Shown: positions 43,732 through 53,014, numbered from the stretch's first letter. The stretch: DNA of 64,000 nt from Bacillus sp. 2205SS5-2 (GCF_037024155.1 NZ_JAYKTS010000012.1:51670-115669); one strand, 5' to 3'. A program made the numbers and translations. The notes: generated by a model from the sequence alone, not told the origin.

Positions 43732-44043
43732 ATGGAGGAATTGCTATCAAAGGTAAAACAGAACCTTATTTTAAATCATAATGAAGACGATGTTCTGCTT
43801 TCTGGCTTCATCACTGCTGCCATTGCCTATGCAGAAAGTTATCAAAAGAAGCTAGATGGTTATTATAAAGAAACCCCTATGCATCCAACGACCGAACAAG
43901 CAGTCATCATGCTATCGTCTCACTTTTATGAAAGTCGGGATGGTAGTACTGGTGGCTATTTTGCTGACAACGTAGAAGCGAGTAAGCAAGTCTGGAATGT
44001 GGTCAATATGCTCCTTCGACTTAATAAGGATGTGGTCATATGA
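43732..44043 (+). CDS. Head-tail connector protein (gp6-like)
   Basis: A 103-residue, helical protein of the HK97 gp6/SPP1 gp15 adaptor family: LLSKVKQNLILNHNEDDVLLSGFITAAIAYAESYQKK and HPTTEQAVIMLSSHFYESRDG. ATG 43732 (GTG 43729 also in frame) follows AAGGAGGTAGAC. It overlaps the next gene by four bases. It forms the ring below the portal. Confidence 0.88.
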   Translation: MEELLSKVKQNLILNHNEDDVLLSGFITAAIAYAESYQKKLDGYYKETPMHPTTEQAVIMLSSHFYESRDGSTGGYFADNVEASKQVWNVVNMLLRLNKDVVI

Positions 44044-44375
44044 GTTTTGGGAAAATGAGAACTCTAGTAAACATTGTTGAAACTAGAATTATGAAAGATG
44101 GAGAAGGCTTTTCGACTGAAGAAGATACAATTATAGCTTCATTACGTGCTTATAAAGAAGATAGGCATGGTAACGAAGCATGGAAGAATCGAGCAAGTTT
44201 TTCAACTGCTACATCGCTTTTTCGGTTTAGAAAACCTCGAAGCTTTCAGATCACAACAGAAATGAAGATTGATTGCCAAAACGAGCAATACAACATATTG
44301 AGTGTTGAAGATTTGAAGGAAAAAGGGATGTATGTAGAAGTGTTGGCTGAGAAAACGGTTGGGTCAAAGGGGTGA
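44040..44375 (+). CDS. Head closure / head-tail adaptor protein
   Basis: A 111-residue beta-rich protein (GKMRTLVNIVETRIMKDGEGFSTEEDTIIASLRAYKEDRHGNEAWKNRASFSTATSLFRFR) of the SPP1 gp16/HK97 stopper family. It starts at ATG 44040, overlapping the connector stop. It would form the ring that seals the packaged head and receives the tail. Confidence 0.85.
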   Translation: MSFGKMRTLVNIVETRIMKDGEGFSTEEDTIIASLRAYKEDRHGNEAWKNRASFSTATSLFRFRKPRSFQITTEMKIDCQNEQYNILSVEDLKEKGMYVEVLAEKTVGSKG

Positions 44376-44379
44376 TAGG

Positions 44380-44814
44380 ATGGCTAGAGCTACATTTAAA
44401 ATGCCTGATGAATTTTTAGAAAAGCTATCTAAACTCAATAACCAATTTGACAATATTGCACCAAGAGTTTTACAAGCTGGTGCAGATCCTGTTATTAAGA
44501 AAGCCAAAAGCAATCTAACTGCTAGGATTGGAGAAGAGACAAAGGAACCTTCTGAATCTACAGGAGAACTGGTCCAATCCTTAGAAACAACAAAGCCTAC
44601 TTTAGATCATAAGGGTAACTGGACTCTCCGTGTTGGGATCCCAACTAATAAAGATAGTAAGGGCGTATCAAATGCTTTAAAAGCAGCTGTTTTGGAATAT
44701 GGAAAATCAGGTCAACCGCCTAAACCTTGGTTAAAACCAACAAAGTCGGCTACAAGAAAAGCATGTATTGAAGCAATGGAGAAAGCGTTGGATAAGGAGA
44801 TTGGGAAACTATGA
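44380..44814 (+). CDS. HK97 gp10-like tail completion protein
   Basis: A 144-residue protein starting at ATG 44380 (SD GGGGTGATA; an upstream in-frame ATG overlaps the previous gene). It has KMPDEFLEKLSKLNNQFDNIAPRVLQAGADPVIKKAKSNL and VLEYGKSGQPPKPWLKPTKSATRKA, the family signature for HK97 gp10 proteins that cap the tail tube. It overlaps the next gene by four bases. Confidence 0.9.
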   Translation: MARATFKMPDEFLEKLSKLNNQFDNIAPRVLQAGADPVIKKAKSNLTARIGEETKEPSESTGELVQSLETTKPTLDHKGNWTLRVGIPTNKDSKGVSNALKAAVLEYGKSGQPPKPWLKPTKSATRKACIEAMEKALDKEIGKL

Positions 44815-45155
44815 GCTTATTAAATGAACTAAATAGCATACTAGAACCCATCGGCATTCCGATTGAAACAGGTGCGTTCTCAGGAAGACCACCTGATGAA
44901 TATGTAGTCATTACACCTATGGCAGATAGATTAGAATTCTATGCGGATAACCAAGCGCATACGGTTATCGCTGAAGCAAGATTATCCCTATTTTCAAAGA
45001 AAAATTATTTAGCTCTTAAGGAACAACTGACTAGAGCAATTTTATCAGGAGAAATTACGATTACAGATCGACAATATATCGGTTTTGAGAATGATACAAA
45101 ATATCACCATTACGCTATTGACGTAATGAAAGAATATGAAACGGAGGGGATTTAG
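44811..45155 (+). CDS. Tail terminator/tail completion protein
   Basis: A 114-residue protein (LLNELNSILEPIGIPIETGAFSGRPPDEYVVITP, ADNQAHTVIAEARLSLFSKKNY, YAIDVMKEYE) of the minor tail U-like group that ends the tail tube. It starts at ATG 44811, overlapping the previous stop. Next comes the major tail protein, which supports the call. Confidence 0.82.
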   Translation: MSLLNELNSILEPIGIPIETGAFSGRPPDEYVVITPMADRLEFYADNQAHTVIAEARLSLFSKKNYLALKEQLTRAILSGEITITDRQYIGFENDTKYHHYAIDVMKEYETEGI

Positions 45156-46037
45156 TTGGCTACAATAGGACTTGATCAATTATATTATGCCCAAATCACC
45201 GAAGATACAAATGGTGTTGAAAGTTATGGAACACCTAAAATATTAGCTAAAGCCATGACAGCTGAATTAAGTGTTGAGCTCATTGAAGCAATTCTATATG
45301 CCGATGATGGCGCATCTGAAGTGGTAAAGGAATTTAAGAGTGGAACATTAAGCCTTGGGATTGATGATATTGGCTCAATCGTGGCGCAGGATTTAACAGG
45401 TTCAAAGATTGATAGCAACAATGTTGTCGTATCAAGAAGTGAGGATGGAGGGAATCCAGTTGCGATTGGCTTTCGTGCTAAAAAGTCGAATGGAAAGTAC
45501 CGCTATTTTTGGTTATATCGAGTTATTTTTAGTATTCCTACAACGAGTCTTGCAACGAAAGGTGATTCGATTACCTTTAGTAGTCCCACCATAGAAGGAA
45601 CAGTGTTTAGACGAAATAAGCTGGATGCAGAAAGTAAACATCCTTGGAAAGCTGAAGTCACAGAAGGTGATAATGGCGTTGCTCAAGATACCATTACTAA
45701 CTGGTTTAGCACTGTTTATGAGCCGGATTTTACACCAGTAACACCGACCATTACGATTACGACACAACCAGCTAATTTAACAAATGTAACGGAAGGTAGC
45801 ATTTCTGGAAGTTTATCTGTTGTAGCGGATACAAATACAAGCTATCCAGTGACCTATCAATGGTATGAAAACACAGTAGATAGTGCTACAAGCGGTACGG
45901 TTATCAATGGTGAAACATCAGCAAGCTTTGATATTCCGACAACTCTTATTGCTGGAACATACTATTACTACTGTGTGCTGAGCTCAACGGGTGCTTCTGA
46001 TGTTACTACGACTGTGGCTACAGTAACTGTATCTTAA
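45156..46037 (+). CDS. Major tail protein with C-terminal Ig-like domain
   Basis: A 293-residue tail tube protein (phi13 family): GLDQLYYAQITEDTNGVESYGTPKILAKAMTAEL and FKSGTLSLGIDDIG, VAIGFRAKKSNGKYRYFWLYRVIFS. Residues 200-293 (PTITITTQPANLTNVTEGSISGSLSVVA ... TYQWYENTVDSA ... TYYYYCVLSSTGASDVTTTVATVTV) form an Ig-like domain, as is common on phage tail tubes, and may touch host surface sugars. TTG 45156 with SD GAGGGGAT, next to the previous stop. Confidence 0.93.
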   Translation: MATIGLDQLYYAQITEDTNGVESYGTPKILAKAMTAELSVELIEAILYADDGASEVVKEFKSGTLSLGIDDIGSIVAQDLTGSKIDSNNVVVSRSEDGGNPVAIGFRAKKSNGKYRYFWLYRVIFSIPTTSLATKGDSITFSSPTIEGTVFRRNKLDAESKHPWKAEVTEGDNGVAQDTITNWFSTVYEPDFTPVTPTITITTQPANLTNVTEGSISGSLSVVADTNTSYPVTYQWYENTVDSATSGTVINGETSASFDIPTTLIAGTYYYYCVLSSTGASDVTTTVATVTVS

Positions 46038-46054
46038 ACTAAGGAGGATTAATG

Positions 46055-46471
46055 ATGGGAAATGAAACAACACCTTTGGATATTGATCCTGCAGCTGATG
46101 AACGAAGTGCTGTGATAGAAATAGGTGGACAAGACTATAAGTTAATTTTGACAACCAAGGCTACAAAAGAAATTGCGAAGAGATATGGTGGTCTTGAAAA
46201 TCTAGGGAACAAACTGATGAATACAAAGGACTTTGAACTGGCTTTAGATGAAGTAGTTTGGCTGATCACTTTGTTGGCTAATCAATCAATTTTGATTCAT
46301 AACTTGAGGAATCGGGATGCGAAGCAAGACCTGCTGACGGAAGAAGAAATCGAACTATTAACCACTCCATTTGAATTAGCAGAGTATAAGAATGCGATTA
46401 TGGCTAGCATGATGAAAGGTACAAAACGTCATATCGAGAGTGAACCATCAAAAAACGTGGAAGTCGGGTAA
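46055..46471 (+). CDS. Tail assembly chaperone, short form (gpG-like)
   Basis: A 138-residue protein (AVIEIGGQDYKLILTTKATKEIAKRYGGLENLGNKL, VVWLITLLANQSILI, LLTEEEIELLTTPFELAEYKNAIMASMMKGTKRHI). ATG 46055 follows AAGGAGGATTAATG. It lies between the major tail and tape-measure genes, the standard place of gpG. It ends at TAA shortly after a slippery heptamer (46450-46456), and the longer gpGT form is made by -1 frameshifting. It chaperones tape-measure protein while the tail tube polymerises. Confidence 0.92.
   Translation: MGNETTPLDIDPAADERSAVIEIGGQDYKLILTTKATKEIAKRYGGLENLGNKLMNTKDFELALDEVVWLITLLANQSILIHNLRNRDAKQDLLTEEEIELLTTPFELAEYKNAIMASMMKGTKRHIESEPSKNVEVG
46450..46456 (+). promoter_or_regulatory. 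Programmed -1 ribosomal frameshift site A AAA AAC
   Basis: In the gpG frame (TCA AAA AAC GTG) the classic heptamer A AAA AAC lies 15 bases before the zero-frame stop. A -1 slip continues CGT GGA AGT ... for 67 codons to the TAG at 46657-46659. Confidence 0.88.
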
Positions 46472-46659
46472 GCGATGAGGAGTTGTTTATCCGACTTATT
46501 TATTATGGAACGGCATTATTAAACCGTAGAGAAAATGAAGTGTGGTTGATGCCTTTAGGGTACTTGATGGATTTATGGGAATGTCACAAGCAGTTTAACG
46601 GAATAGCAAAACCAAGAAAAGATGTATCTATTGATGATGTAATACCGATTGGAATATAG
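46456..46659 (+). CDS. Frameshift extension of the tail assembly chaperone (gpGT)
   Basis: This 67-codon segment in the -1 frame has no start of its own and reads RGSRVSDEELFIRLIYYG, then NRRENEVWLMPLGYLMDLWECHKQFNG and ends DVIPIGI. The Leu/Trp pattern LMPLGYLMDLW is typical of gpT extensions of Gram-positive phages. Made by slippage at 46450-46456, it yields a fusion of about 201 residues in a small fraction of translation; the T part binds tape-measure protein. It fills an otherwise unexplained 190-base gap before the tape-measure gene. Confidence 0.87.
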   Translation, partial: RGSRVSDEELFIRLIYYGTALLNRRENEVWLMPLGYLMDLWECHKQFNGIAKPRKDVSIDDVIPIGI

Positions 46660-46716
46660 AAGAAGGCACTCAGCGAATGGGTGTCTTTTTATTTTTGGGG
46701 GAAGGGAGGTGGAAAC

Positions 46717-49317
46717 GTGGCAGATAATTTTGGTCTAAAAATCGGTGTTGAAGGTGAGAAGGAATTTAAGAATTCCCTAAGAGATATTAACCGCAGTTTC
46801 AAAGTTTTAGGAAGCGAAATGAATCTAGTAACTTCACAGTTTGATAAGCAGGACCAGTCGATGGAGGCACTAACGGCTAGAAGTGATGTGCTAAACAAGA
46901 AAGTTGATGCCCAGAAAGACAAAATCGGTACTTTAGAAAAGGCTCTAAAAAATGCTGCAGACTCCTTTGGAGAAACAGATAAACGAACTCAAAACTGGCA
47001 GATCCAACTTAATAATGCTAAGTCTGACCTGATCAAGATGGAGCGGGAATTAGATAAAACTAATCAATCGATTGATGAAATGGGCGATAGTGCTAATGCC
47101 GCAGAGGGTGAAGTAGAAGAGTTTGCTAATGAAGTTGAGAATGCTGCAAAGCAAACAGAAGACGCAGCTAACCGCTTTGAAAAAGTAGGTGGTGTGCTAA
47201 AGGGAATTGGAGTGACGATAGGTGCTGCAGTAACTGCTATTGGAACAGCTGCTGTTGCAACTGGGGCTAGCCTTATCAAGCTTGGTGATGAGTATAATAT
47301 GGCGGTTAATCAGATCTCTGCTTCAACTGGAGCAACAGGTGCTGAACTGGAAGAGTTAGGTGAGATTGCCCAAAACGTGTACAAGCATAATTTCGGTGAA
47401 AACTTGGAAGAGGTTGCTGGAGGTATCTCTGAAGTGAAAAAAGTTACCGGGCTCATGGGTGAAGAATTAGAAAAAGCCACTGAGTCCGGTTTTGCTCTAA
47501 GGGATACCTTTGGCTTTGAAATACAGGAGTCAGCCAGGGCAGCAAGTGCTCTAATGAAAAACTTCGGTATCTCATCAGAGGAAGCCTATAACATTATTGC
47601 AACAGGTGCTCAAAATGGTGCTGATAAAAATGGAGATCTTTTAGATACGCTTAATGAATACTCTGTTCAATATTCTGCTCTTGGGCTTAGCGCCGATGAG
47701 TTCATTGCTAGTTTAGTAAACGGTGCAGAAAGTGGAGCGTTTAGTATCGATAAGGTCGGGGATGCCGTTAAAGAGTTCAATATCCGGGCAAAAGACGGAA
47801 GCAAAACGAGCATGGAAGCTTTCACTGCTTTAGGCCTAAATGCTGAAGAAATGACCAGTAAGTTTGCTCAGGGTGGAGAAGTTGCCAATGATGCTTTTTA
47901 CAGTGTTGTTCAAAGACTTCAGGAAATTGAGGATCCGCTCCTGAAAAATACGGTTGGTGTGCAGTTATTTGGTACTCAGTTTGAAGATTTAGAGGCAAAT
48001 GTTCTACCTGTTCTCTCCAACATGAAAGACAGTACTTTAGCTAGTGGTGATGCATTAGCCCAAATAACTGAAGTGAAATACGACAACTTAACCGATGGAA
48101 TTGAAGGTGTGAAACGTTCCTTGCAAGGTGTGTTTTTACCAGCAGTAGGTGAAGTCTCATCAGGGATTACGGATCTATTTTCAAATCTATCAAATGGTAT
48201 AAATGCGGCTGATGGAGATTTCGATAAAATTTCAGAAGTCATTGGGGAGACAGTTGCTGGGATTACAGAAATCATTGCAGAACAACTCCCTCAATTGGTT
48301 ACTCTAGGCCTTCAAATTGTAATGTCTATTGCTGGTGCCATAATAGATAATCTGCCTACCATTATTGATTCAGCCATGCAGATTGTAACCACTCTTCTTC
48401 AGGGATTGATTGAGGCTTTACCTCAAATCACAGAAGGTGCACTTTATCTGGTTTTAACTTTGGTCGATGGCATTATTGCTAACCTTCCAGCATTGATTGA
48501 AGCGGCTCTAACGATGATTGTTACTCTTGCCACTGGTATTGCTGAGGCCCTGCCAAACCTTATCCCATCGATTGTTCAAGCAGTCATTTTAATTGTACAA
48601 ACGCTTATAGACAACCTCGGATTGGTGTTGGATGTAGCTTTTAAAATTATTGAAGGTTTAGCAATAGGGCTATTAAATGCATTACCTAGATTAATAGAAG
48701 CTCTTCCTACAATCATATCGACGATTATCAACTTTATAACGAGTAACCTTCCTAAAATAGTTGAAATGGGAATTAAGTTAATTATTCAGTTAGCAGCGGG
48801 GCTAATTCAGGCCATTCCGCAGTTAGTGGCACAATTGCCACAGATTATTTCTGCTCTCGTAGTTGGCCTTGGAAAATCGGTCTATTCGATAGGTGAGGTT
48901 GGTGTAAATATTGTTCGAGGACTTTGGAACGGAATATCCTCGATGATTGGTTGGATAAGAGATAAGGTTAGTAACTTTGTTGGTGGGATTGTAAGCAACG
49001 TGAAAGGTGTTCTTGGTATTCGTTCTCCTTCAAAAGTCTTTGCTGGTATCGGTGAAAACATGGGTGCTGGAATTGGTATTGGTTTCACCGATGCCATGAG
49101 AGGTGTGGAAAAAGATATGGAAGGAGCTATTCCAACCGATTTTGACATGGATTTAAACAGTCAAATCAATGCCTCGGCTAATGGAGGTAATGGATCTTTA
49201 TTAGATGTTACGATTCCACTTACCATTGATGGGACTGTTTTAACTCGGATTATTGCCCAGCTACAGTGGAATCAAAATACTGTAACGGTGAGAAATTTAG
49301 GGGTTGCAGGGTCATGA
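46717..49317 (+). CDS. Tape measure protein
   Basis: An 866-residue protein that sets tail length. GTG 46717 follows GGGAGGTGGAAAC; an in-frame ATG at 46681 precedes the SD. The N-terminal 150 residues form a coiled coil (ALTARSDVLNKKVDAQKDKI, AKSDLIKMERELDKT). A conserved tape-measure core follows (AASALMKNFGISSEEAYNIIATGAQNGADKNGDLLDTLNEYS). Residues about 520-760 are repeated hydrophobic helices with Leu-Pro steps (IIDNLPTIIDSAMQIV, LIEALPQITEGALYLV, IIANLPALIEAALTMI), each about 22 residues. It ends with the usual IRSPSKVFAGIGENMGAGIGIGF. Likely membrane-penetrating at injection. Confidence 0.95.
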   Translation: MADNFGLKIGVEGEKEFKNSLRDINRSFKVLGSEMNLVTSQFDKQDQSMEALTARSDVLNKKVDAQKDKIGTLEKALKNAADSFGETDKRTQNWQIQLNNAKSDLIKMERELDKTNQSIDEMGDSANAAEGEVEEFANEVENAAKQTEDAANRFEKVGGVLKGIGVTIGAAVTAIGTAAVATGASLIKLGDEYNMAVNQISASTGATGAELEELGEIAQNVYKHNFGENLEEVAGGISEVKKVTGLMGEELEKATESGFALRDTFGFEIQESARAASALMKNFGISSEEAYNIIATGAQNGADKNGDLLDTLNEYSVQYSALGLSADEFIASLVNGAESGAFSIDKVGDAVKEFNIRAKDGSKTSMEAFTALGLNAEEMTSKFAQGGEVANDAFYSVVQRLQEIEDPLLKNTVGVQLFGTQFEDLEANVLPVLSNMKDSTLASGDALAQITEVKYDNLTDGIEGVKRSLQGVFLPAVGEVSSGITDLFSNLSNGINAADGDFDKISEVIGETVAGITEIIAEQLPQLVTLGLQIVMSIAGAIIDNLPTIIDSAMQIVTTLLQGLIEALPQITEGALYLVLTLVDGIIANLPALIEAALTMIVTLATGIAEALPNLIPSIVQAVILIVQTLIDNLGLVLDVAFKIIEGLAIGLLNALPRLIEALPTIISTIINFITSNLPKIVEMGIKLIIQLAAGLIQAIPQLVAQLPQIISALVVGLGKSVYSIGEVGVNIVRGLWNGISSMIGWIRDKVSNFVGGIVSNVKGVLGIRSPSKVFAGIGENMGAGIGIGFTDAMRGVEKDMEGAIPTDFDMDLNSQINASANGGNGSLLDVTIPLTIDGTVLTRIIAQLQWNQNTVTVRNLGVAGS

Positions 49318-50468
49318 TAGAAATTTATGCAGGATCTACATTAATACAAACCATCCGAAAAGTGATGTCCGCCAATTTGCGAGAAGCACTGGAAGGTGAA
49401 TTTATACTATCGTTTACGGTGCTGGCCAAATCTGCCCTTGCTTTAAAGACGAAGCAGCTAGCCAAACTAAATGATCAGTATTTTGAAATCGTCCAAATAA
49501 CAAAGTCACTGCAAGGCAGTCTTCCTGTTTGTTCCGTAACTTGCGAGCATGTGTCGTACATCTTAAATGATGAGATCTATAAAATTGATACATTTGATTT
49601 TACAGGAAACCCGACAGCTGGATTAAACCAGTTATTGTCTGGGACTCCTTTTTCAGCTGGGATTGTAGAGTTTAGTGAAAGTTGTACCATGAAGATTAAC
49701 CAAGAGGTGACAAGAAGGTCTGCTCTTATGCAGTACATTGCCATCTTGGGTGGGGAAATCGAGTACGATGGTTATCAAATTAACATTAAAAGTCATCGGG
49801 GGAGCAGTGAATACAAAGTGGTCATGGATAGCAAAAACGTTACTGATGTTTCTGTTTCCCATGATTCAAGGGAGAACGCATCCTCCTACCACATTTCCTT
49901 CTTTAAGCTCTTAAGCCTCTCTGTAGGGGATAATGTTCACATTGTTTTTAGACCGCTAGGCATTGATGTGAAAACGAGAATTATATCACTGGAATATAAC
50001 CCTTTCTATCGGTATGACATTCGGGTAGAAGTTGGTCGATACAGACCAAGTATTTCTGATACATTTTACCGAATTGGAAGCTCGATGAATTCTGTAGAAA
50101 CTTCTTTAACGCAGGTTGGTAGTTCAGTAGATGGGCTTCAGACTCAAGTAAATGATTTGGGAGTTTCCTATACAGTAGTTAAAAGTCTATCTATAGATGC
50201 CGGTTTTATTAATGTGACCTATGAAGTAGAGAAGGGAGACACCCATCAATATCATGCGAAATACAGTTACGCTACGGATACTGGTGGGCGAATAACAAGT
50301 ATCACTTTGGATGATATTTTTTCAGAGCTTTTACTCAAAGAGGTTTCTACATTACTAGTGGATGCAGCAAGGTTTGAAGTAACGTATGTAGATGGAGAAA
50401 CAGCAAGTTACAACTACACAACTGATAGCAGTGGAAGGATTACAGCAATTAATAAGGTGGTGGGATAA
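49314..50468 (+). CDS. Tail-tip protein (Tal/prophage endopeptidase tail type)
   Basis: A 384-residue baseplate-hub type protein. ATG 49314 overlaps the tape-measure stop by four bases; a longer in-frame start is unnecessary. The N-terminal 280 residues match tail-hub folds (LREALEGEFILSFTVLAKSAL, DQYFEIVQITKSLQGSLPVCSVTCEHVSYILN, SRENASSYHISFFKLLSLSVGDNVHIVF, RIISLEYNPFYRYDIRVEVGRYRPSI), followed by a coiled coil and two similar YxVEKGDTHQY/FEVTYVDGETASY beta units (about 310-384). No separate distal tail protein is seen, so this tail tip is short. Confidence 0.82.
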   Translation: MIEIYAGSTLIQTIRKVMSANLREALEGEFILSFTVLAKSALALKTKQLAKLNDQYFEIVQITKSLQGSLPVCSVTCEHVSYILNDEIYKIDTFDFTGNPTAGLNQLLSGTPFSAGIVEFSESCTMKINQEVTRRSALMQYIAILGGEIEYDGYQINIKSHRGSSEYKVVMDSKNVTDVSVSHDSRENASSYHISFFKLLSLSVGDNVHIVFRPLGIDVKTRIISLEYNPFYRYDIRVEVGRYRPSISDTFYRIGSSMNSVETSLTQVGSSVDGLQTQVNDLGVSYTVVKSLSIDAGFINVTYEVEKGDTHQYHAKYSYATDTGGRITSITLDDIFSELLLKEVSTLLVDAARFEVTYVDGETASYNYTTDSSGRITAINKVVG

Positions 50469-50470
50469 GG

Positions 50471-51532
50471 ATGAGCTACGATCGAAATTTTAATAATACA
50501 TTAGCCATCTGGACTGCATTTGGTGGCCGGGGTGGCCTCCTTCTTCCTATACCCACCTTGAATTGGACAAAGAAAACCTATAGTAGTTTTGGTTATACAC
50601 AGTATGGAAGTGAAAAGCAAATCAATGTGTACGATAATGGCAACGCACAGATTGCCGTCTACCATGCCAAAACACCCTATATGTCCTATTACAACAAAAC
50701 AACCGGCCAATGGACAGTAGTAGATGTATCTTGGTGGAGTTACGGTGAACCAGAAATCCTCTATTCCGGTGGAGGTGTATTTTTAGCCAAGATTACGGGG
50801 TTTGCTAATATAATGGCTTCATTTGATGGCATCACTTGGCATAACGGGGGATACTGTCAAAATGCACAGAATGCCATGACAACTGGTGCATATGATATGG
50901 CCAGAGGGTCTGGAGTTGTCAGTTGGTGGTATTACAAGTCGCCGGTTTATTACAGCTTTGATTCACTAACGGAAAGAACAGCCTGGACGTTGGTAGGTTC
51001 AGATGGGTCATCGGTCCCTTTCTTTAAATACCTTACGACTCATAAAGGGAACTTTGTCGGGATTGTAGGCGGAGACAAATCAATTGCTATTGCAAGCTCT
51101 GCTAGTCCGGGTTCATGGACAACTACCATTCCAGAAGATTTAAATGAAACATCTTATATGTTTATCCGATCTGTAAACGACAAGTTGTTTGTCATGAAAT
51201 ACCGTTATGTAAATGGGATCTATGATGTAAAACTATGTGTAATGAATGACAGTGCCACTGAGATAACGGAAACGAACCTTTCTCATGTTGGGGATCTTGC
51301 CAATAATAATATACCGAATCCGCAGAATATCATTTGGATGTCCGACTGGGGTAAGTTTGCTCTGTTTAATGAGAGTATGCTTTATGTATCTGTTGATGGT
51401 TTGACTTGGGAAGGTGTTGAGCAACCGGGATTTACAACATCGACTTACGATACATTTGGTGGTGCAATCTATGTTCCTGGCGATGGGTTCTATGTGAAGG
51501 CTAGTGGCTATGTTTACTATGCACAGTATTAA
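50471..51532 (+). CDS. Tail receptor-binding protein, beta-propeller-like
   Basis: A 353-residue protein rich in Tyr, Trp, Gly and Ser with repeated SFDGITWHNGG, YYSFDSLTERTAWT, SPGSWTTT and YVSVDGLTWEG units, i.e. Asp-box/BNR-like repeats that suggest a sialidase-type beta-propeller. ATG 50471 follows GGATAAGG directly behind the previous stop. It is the last structural gene before a terminator and the lysis genes, the position of the host receptor-binding protein. The ligand is unknown. Confidence 0.75.
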   Translation: MSYDRNFNNTLAIWTAFGGRGGLLLPIPTLNWTKKTYSSFGYTQYGSEKQINVYDNGNAQIAVYHAKTPYMSYYNKTTGQWTVVDVSWWSYGEPEILYSGGGVFLAKITGFANIMASFDGITWHNGGYCQNAQNAMTTGAYDMARGSGVVSWWYYKSPVYYSFDSLTERTAWTLVGSDGSSVPFFKYLTTHKGNFVGIVGGDKSIAIASSASPGSWTTTIPEDLNETSYMFIRSVNDKLFVMKYRYVNGIYDVKLCVMNDSATEITETNLSHVGDLANNNIPNPQNIIWMSDWGKFALFNESMLYVSVDGLTWEGVEQPGFTTSTYDTFGGAIYVPGDGFYVKASGYVYYAQY

Positions 51533-51542
51533 AATGGAAAAC

Positions 51543-51568
51543 TCAAGAACCTTGTGGGGTTCTTTTTT
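51543..51568 (+). terminator. Terminator after the tail genes
   Basis: AAGAACC, TTGTG loop, GGTTCTT, then TTTTT; ends the structural operon. Confidence 0.82.
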
Positions 51569-51608
51569 AAATAGATTGGAAGTTAGGTAGTGGGGAGGGA
51601 ATTTGAGA

Positions 51609-52034
51609 ATGAAAGAATTATGGGCATATTTACAAGTTGTAGTTGTATCTTTTGGTGGTTGGTTTGGGTGGGCACTTGGTGGCTTAGATGGTTTTTTGTA
51701 CGCACTTATTGCTTTCGTAGTAATTGATTATATTACTGGCCTTATGAGTGCAATCATAGAAAAGCGCCTTTCAAGTGAAATCGGAGCAAAAGGTATCTTT
51801 AAGAAAGTGCTGATTTTCTTCTTAGTAGGAGTGGCTCATATCATAGATAGTCAGATTATTGGTGACGGTAGTGCCATACGCACAGCGGTCATCTTTTTTT
51901 ATCTTTCAAATGAGGGGATTAGCATTATCGAAAATGCCTCTAGAATTGGGTTGCCTGTTCCTGAAAAACTCAAGGATATCTTGGCTCAGTTGAAAGCAAA
52001 AAAGGGAGATGGTAAAGATGAAACTAAATACTAG
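51609..52034 (+). CDS. Phage holin (toxin secretion/phage lysis holin family)
   Basis: A 141-residue holin that makes membrane holes for lysis timing. ATG 51609 follows GTGGGGAGGGAAT; TTG 51603 is also in frame. Hydrophobic segments at about 7-30 (LQVVVVSFGGWFGWALGG), 30-50 and 65-85 (VLIFFLVGVAHII) are typical, along with DYITGLMSAIIEKRLSSEIGAKGIFKK, the family signature. A charged C-terminus (AQLKAKKGDGKDETKY) overlaps the amidase gene. Confidence 0.93.
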   Translation: MKELWAYLQVVVVSFGGWFGWALGGLDGFLYALIAFVVIDYITGLMSAIIEKRLSSEIGAKGIFKKVLIFFLVGVAHIIDSQIIGDGSAIRTAVIFFYLSNEGISIIENASRIGLPVPEKLKDILAQLKAKKGDGKDETKY

Positions 52035-53001
52035 ATTCATGACCAAAAACGACTGTTATAAAGCAGGGAGAAAGATTTCACCTCAAGGGATTATGATTCA
52101 TTCCACAGCAACACCTGGTGTAATGGCTGCGGATTGGTTTAGCCGATGGAATAAATCATACCAAGCGGGAGAAACGAGTAGGCAAGTTGCAGTTCATGCC
52201 TTCGTTGATGATAAAGAAGTTTGGCAGTACCTTCCTTGGAACCATCGGGGATGGCATTCTGGTGGCAGGGCTAACAACACGCATATCGGAATTGAAATTT
52301 GTGAACCAGGTGGATTTTCTTATGGTAGAGGATCTGCGATGGTTGGCTATGACGTCAAAAAGAATGAGAGCTACTTTAGAAAAGCCTGGGAAAATGCCGT
52401 AGAGCTTTGTGTTCAGTTGTGTAGAACTTATAATCTCACTGAACGAGATATACTTTGTCATTCAGAAGGGCACAAGAAGGGGATTGCAAGTAATCACTCT
52501 GATGTGATGCATTGGTTCCCTAAGCATGGTGAGAATATGGATACTTTTCGTACAGCGGTGAAAGCAGCTTTAAATGAAACAAATCCTGATCCGGAAACAT
52601 CATCTAGCATTAAGGTTGGTGATGTAGTGGAAGTAAAATCATCAACAGCTAAGTATTTCCCTGGTGGAGCAAGAATTCCATCATGGGTAAAAACAGGTTC
52701 GTATCACAAAGTGACCCAGATAGTTTCAAATGGAAAACCAGTTATTAAAGGTGGGAAGCCTTGTGTTCTACTTGGAAAAACCATTGGTAAGAACAATGGC
52801 AAAGAATCTGCTGGAATCATGAGTTGGATTGAAAAGGATGCTCTAACGCTAATTAATTCATCTACTAAAACAGAAAAACCGTCAAAAGGAAATAAGTATT
52901 ATCGAGTACAGGTGGGTGCCTTTTCTAAGAAAGACAATGCAGAGGCGATACTTAAAAAGCTAAGAGAAGCAGGATTTGATGGCTTTATTAAGTTTGAATA
53001 A
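52018..53001 (+). CDS. N-acetylmuramoyl-L-alanine amidase (endolysin)
   Basis: A 327-residue lysis enzyme that cuts peptidoglycan between MurNAc and the peptide. ATG 52018 follows GGGAGATGGTAAAG. The Amidase_2 domain (1-180) has GIMIHSTATPG, NHRGWHSGGRANNTHIGIEICEPGG, ILCHSEGHKKGIASNHSDVMHWFP (Zn His residues). An SH3-like middle domain (about 200-285, KVGDVVEVKSSTAKYFPGG) and a C-terminal SPOR repeat (YYRVQVGAFSKKDNAEAILKKLREAGFDGFIKF) bind wall glycans. It lacks a signal, so release depends on the holin. Confidence 0.94.
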   Translation: MKLNTRFMTKNDCYKAGRKISPQGIMIHSTATPGVMAADWFSRWNKSYQAGETSRQVAVHAFVDDKEVWQYLPWNHRGWHSGGRANNTHIGIEICEPGGFSYGRGSAMVGYDVKKNESYFRKAWENAVELCVQLCRTYNLTERDILCHSEGHKKGIASNHSDVMHWFPKHGENMDTFRTAVKAALNETNPDPETSSSIKVGDVVEVKSSTAKYFPGGARIPSWVKTGSYHKVTQIVSNGKPVIKGGKPCVLLGKTIGKNNGKESAGIMSWIEKDALTLINSSTKTEKPSKGNKYYRVQVGAFSKKDNAEAILKKLREAGFDGFIKFE

Positions 53002-53014
53002 CGGTTCTATTAAC

